Part shown: piece by piece, positions 61,471-64,000 of the stretch
Layout: each line of letters opens with the position of its first letter
Position numbering within the stretch: the first letter of the stretch is position 1
NCBI GenBank assembly: GCA_016711485.1
Contig: JADJSX010000008.1
Span: 310,001 to 374,000, forward strand
Source of the DNA: Leptospiraceae bacterium
GTDB taxonomy: Bacteria; Spirochaetota; Leptospiria; Leptospirales; Leptospiraceae
Reading direction: 5' to 3'
DNA length: 64,000 nt
Notes under the pieces: model-generated
Databases searched by the model: none
What the model was told of the DNA's origin: nothing
Seen by the model: the letters and a program-made list of their open reading frames with translations, nothing else
Position numbers and translations under genes: made by a program

Positions 61471-61490
61471 GTATACCCTATGGGGTATAC
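61471..61490. promoter_or_regulatory. CsoR/CstR-like operator
   Basis: GTATACCCTATGGGGTATAC has perfect 8-bp arms GTATACCC/GGGTATAC. It lies 24 bases before the DUF6132-like start and just after a TATAGT (61494-61499, minus strand) that could be the -10 box. The G/C-run palindrome is the type bound by CsoR-family repressors that sense copper or persulfide. Confidence 0.7.
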
Positions 61491-61687
61491 ATGACTATAA
61501 AAAATAAGGATTTGTTTTTATGCAAGAATAAAATTTTTTTATGAAAAGTCAAACGTGAATGTTTAACTTTTGGAGCACAGAATATCGTAAAGCAACTATT
61601 CGCAATAATCATAATAGTTACTTTTGGAAATTGGGATATATCTTCAGAATGGAAAGTATTATGATAAGATTAGTTACGTAAAGCTAA

Positions 61688-61869
61688 TTAACTCACCTTA
61701 CGCAAAATTGGTAATTTTTGGAAGGAAGGAAAATCTTGAGAATATTAGATAAAGCTAATGAATTAATGAATAAGCAGGTTTAGGCGGCAGCCCAAGCGAT
61801 GCACTGAGCGATCGTCGAAGTGTCGCCGATTGCCCCAATCTCTCACCTCAAGTGCTTAAGGTGAGTTAC
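61688..61869 (+). repeat. MITE-like repeat, copy 2
   Basis: An element of about 182 bp with perfect 11-bp inverted ends TAACTCACCTT (61689-61699) and AAGGTGAGTTA (61858-61868). Its core (61740-61824) is almost identical to 41530-41614. It holds no gene. The remaining parts of 61491-61687 and 61870-61955 hold nothing I can name. Confidence 0.8.
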
Positions 61870-61955
61870 TAATTACTTTCTAATGCGGCTGAAGATAATT
61901 TGAATATGAAATTTTTAAAACCAAATGGTATACCGTTAAGGAAATAATAAAATAT

Positions 61956-64000
61956 TTACACTTGTAATTGAGGTAATAACCATTTATGAATTAATTTTTC
62001 GATTGTATCTTTTATGACTGGTTTTCCCGTATAATCATCCATACCGGCAGAAAAACATTTTTCAATATCTTCCACTAGTGTTCCGGCAGTTACCGCAATA
62101 ATTGGAATGTGATTATTTATTTCTCGTTTCCTGATTTCTTGTGTTGCTTCGTATCCGTTCATTTCTGGCATTTGAATATCCATAAAAATTATATCTGGAT
62201 TCAATTTATTAAATTGATTGACCGCCTCTATTCCGTCTATTGCTTCAGAAATTTCTGCATTTGGTAAAATTTTTCTTACGATTGCTTTTCCTAATGACAT
62301 GTTGATCAAATCATCATCTACTAATAATACTTTAAATACGTCGAGTGGAGAACGAAACTTTGTTTCAATTTTATTTTCAATAATTGGAAGTGTTTGAGGT
62401 AAATCCTTATATTCTGCTTTTGACTTGAGTGAAAAGAAAAAAGTACTACCTTTGCCTAATTCACTTTTTACTTCAAGATTACTTTCCATTAAGATTAGAA
62501 GCCTTTTGGCAATAGTAAGCCCTAATCCTGCTCCACCATATCTTCTATTATTTGATGAATCCACTTGAGAAAAAGCATCGAATATTTTCCAGTAGTCATT
62601 CATTGCAATTCCAATTCCGGTATCTGTAACTGAGAAACGGATTTCTGCTTCTTCTGATTCCGGATTATACCAATTAACCTCAACTTTTATTTCAATTTGT
62701 CCCTGTTTAGTGTATTTGACTGCATTACTTAATATATTTAAGAATACTTGTTTTAGTCGAACCGGATCAACCCAAATATATATTGGTGTATTGATTTCAA
62801 TAATTGTTATAATTTTAATATTTTTTTCTAGGGCTGCGAATTTTATGATTTCTCCCGTTTGCAATACAATTTCTGACACAGAAGTTCTTTCTATTTTTAG
62901 TTTTAATTTATTTCCATTCAAACTTGATGCACTCAAAATATCATTTAATATTTGTAATAAAGAATTTGCTGAACGTAGGATCGTATTTATATACTGACTC
63001 TGCGTATCATCCAAATCTGTTCTCAATAATAAATCAGAAAAACCAATGACTCCATTTAATGGAGTTCTAAGTTCATGTCCCATATTGGAAAGAAATTGAG
63101 ATTTAGCAATATTAGCCGCTATTGCATCTTCCTTGGCTATGCGTAATTCGACTTCCGATAATTTTTCTTCTGTTATATCTTCCGTTATACCAAGTAGGTA
63201 TAACGGTTTCCCTGTATTTCCCATAATCGCTAATTTTTTCGTTTTTAGAATACGTTTTCCTAATTGAGTGCTGATTTGTTCTTCATGAGTGTCAACTTCG
63301 CCTGATTTTTCTAATACTTGCCTATCTTTGAAAACTAATTTAGTTGCCTGATTTTTTGGAAAAATGTCAAAATCGTTTTTACCAATTAAGTCTTTCCGAT
63401 TTTTTCCTAAGAATTTTTCAGCAGAGCGGTTAAATAGTAGAAACCGCAAATCGGATGCTCGTTTTACAAAAATAAAATGAGGAATATGATCTAGGATAGT
63501 TTCTAAAAGTTCTGTAGATTCCTTCGCTTTTTCTTCCAAAAATTTTCTGTCAGTAATATTTTCTAGAATTGGTAAGTAGTAAAGTGGGGTGCCTGTTTCG
63601 TCTTTAACGATACGAATGCTTAATCTTGCCCAAACAATTTTTCCATTGGAATCAACATAACGTTTATCGGTTTCATATTGATCGATTTCATTATTTGTAA
63701 GTTGATTTAGATTATCTTCGATAATATATGAATCTTCTGGATAAGTTATTTCTGTAAACGTGAGGCCTAATAATTGACTTTCTGTATATCCTAGCATTTT
63801 ACAAAGTGATTCGTTTACCGCAGTAAATTTATAATTAATTGAAACGATAGCCGCGCCGACAGGTGCTTGATCAAACATTCTTTTAAAACGGGCTTCGCTT
63901 AATCTTAAATTAGCTTCTGCTTTTTTTCGTTTTGTAATATCAGTTATGACTGCAAAAGATTGTACTACTTTTCCATTAGAATCTCGTTCGCAACTTGCAG
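61956..64000 (-). CDS. Hybrid sensor histidine kinase (PAS-PAS-HK-receiver), partial
   Basis: The frame stays open to the right edge, so the N terminus is missing. The visible start is the end of another PAS/PAC unit (S-F-A-V-I-T-D-I-T-K-R-K-K-A-E-A-N). From M-F-D-Q-A-P at 63878 it has PAS (about 1-115), PAS (about 120-245), a HisKA domain with the phosphorylated His in G-H-E-L-R-T-P-L-N-G, and an ATPase domain (D-T-G-I-G-I, G-G-A-G-L-G-L). A C-terminal receiver follows, with the phospho-Asp in I-I-F-M-D-I-Q-M-P-E-M-N-G. It is cytoplasmic as far as seen. No partner regulator is nearby. Confidence 0.93.
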   Translation of the reverse strand, partial: ASCERDSNGKVVQSFAVITDITKRKKAEANLRLSEARFKRMFDQAPVGAAIVSINYKFTAVNESLCKMLGYTESQLLGLTFTEITYPEDSYIIEDNLNQLTNNEIDQYETDKRYVDSNGKIVWARLSIRIVKDETGTPLYYLPILENITDRKFLEEKAKESTELLETILDHIPHFIFVKRASDLRFLLFNRSAEKFLGKNRKDLIGKNDFDIFPKNQATKLVFKDRQVLEKSGEVDTHEEQISTQLGKRILKTKKLAIMGNTGKPLYLLGITEDITEEKLSEVELRIAKEDAIAANIAKSQFLSNMGHELRTPLNGVIGFSDLLLRTDLDDTQSQYINTILRSANSLLQILNDILSASSLNGNKLKLKIERTSVSEIVLQTGEIIKFAALEKNIKIITIIEINTPIYIWVDPVRLKQVFLNILSNAVKYTKQGQIEIKVEVNWYNPESEEAEIRFSVTDTGIGIAMNDYWKIFDAFSQVDSSNNRRYGGAGLGLTIAKRLLILMESNLEVKSELGKGSTFFFSLKSKAEYKDLPQTLPIIENKIETKFRSPLDVFKVLLVDDDLINMSLGKAIVRKILPNAEISEAIDGIEAVNQFNKLNPDIIFMDIQMPEMNGYEATQEIRKREINNHIPIIAVTAGTLVEDIEKCFSAGMDDYTGKPVIKDTIEKLIHKWLLPQLQV

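Overview
The window is an AT-rich (about one third GC by eye), gene-dense bacterial chromosome segment. It most likely comes from Leptospira or a close relative in the Leptospiraceae. Supporting signs are two copies of the DUF1564 family (which I know from Leptospira), many short spirochaete-type lipoproteins (C-S-S, C-A-G, C-K-P after a hydrophobic leader), class III cyclases, SpoIIE-type PP2C phosphatases and an LPS-type envelope gene set. No rRNA, CRISPR array, prophage or complete insertion sequence was seen. Five tRNA genes (Thr, Tyr, Ser, Ser, Arg) are present.

Layout. 1-10.5 kb: the end of an adenylate cyclase, a DMT exporter, a MotA/FliG-like chimera, a minus-strand operon (metallo-hydrolase, lipoprotein, degenerate amidohydrolase) and a very large DUF2339 membrane protein. 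10.5-15.5 kb: a DUF1499 lipoprotein, an O-antigen ligase/polymerase broken at a 13-base poly-A run, a GT-C glycosyltransferase and an ACT protein. 15.5-19.2 kb: a VapBC-like pair, RecQ and a kinase-fold protein, all coupled on the minus strand. 19.4-28.9 kb: tRNA-Thr and tRNA-Tyr, a DUF4442 protein, a thiolase with a divergent TetR regulator and twin operators, a lipoprotein/GH18-like pair, an alpha/beta hydrolase, dCTP deaminase, enoyl-CoA hydratase and an RNA uracil methyltransferase. 29-34.7 kb: DUF1564, tRNA-Ser x2 and tRNA-Arg, a membrane cyclase-like protein, a GH18 protein and YebC. 34.9-41.4 kb: two coupled SpoIIE phosphatases with different sensors, an M23 endopeptidase, an LptE-like lipoprotein and a small HNH protein. 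41.7-47 kb: a solute-binding lipoprotein, a RapA-like SNF2 ATPase and QueE. 47.3-52.8 kb: a second DUF1564, a sugar-phosphate transferase fused to a di-iron ferritin-like domain, and a VIT/vWA/TPR/DUF2135 protein. 52.9-64 kb: an MNT/HEPN pair, a decayed FMN reductase, three tandem six-cysteine secreted paralogues, RtcB, an ankyrin protein, an OmpA-like lipoprotein, FolC, a GNAT, a small DUF6132-like protein with thioredoxin behind a CsoR/CstR-like operator, and a hybrid histidine kinase running off the right edge.

The points most worth a second look are the MotA-loop/FliG_C chimera, the sugar-transferase/di-iron fusion, the poly-A switch in the O-antigen ligase, the overlooked 55-residue gene before thioredoxin, the six-cysteine paralogues, and two families of intergenic palindromic elements, one of which keeps its stem by compensating changes.

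Limits: everything was read by eye from the sequence and conceptual translations. Family names rest on recognised motifs, not database searches. Several apparent frameshifts could be assembly indels.
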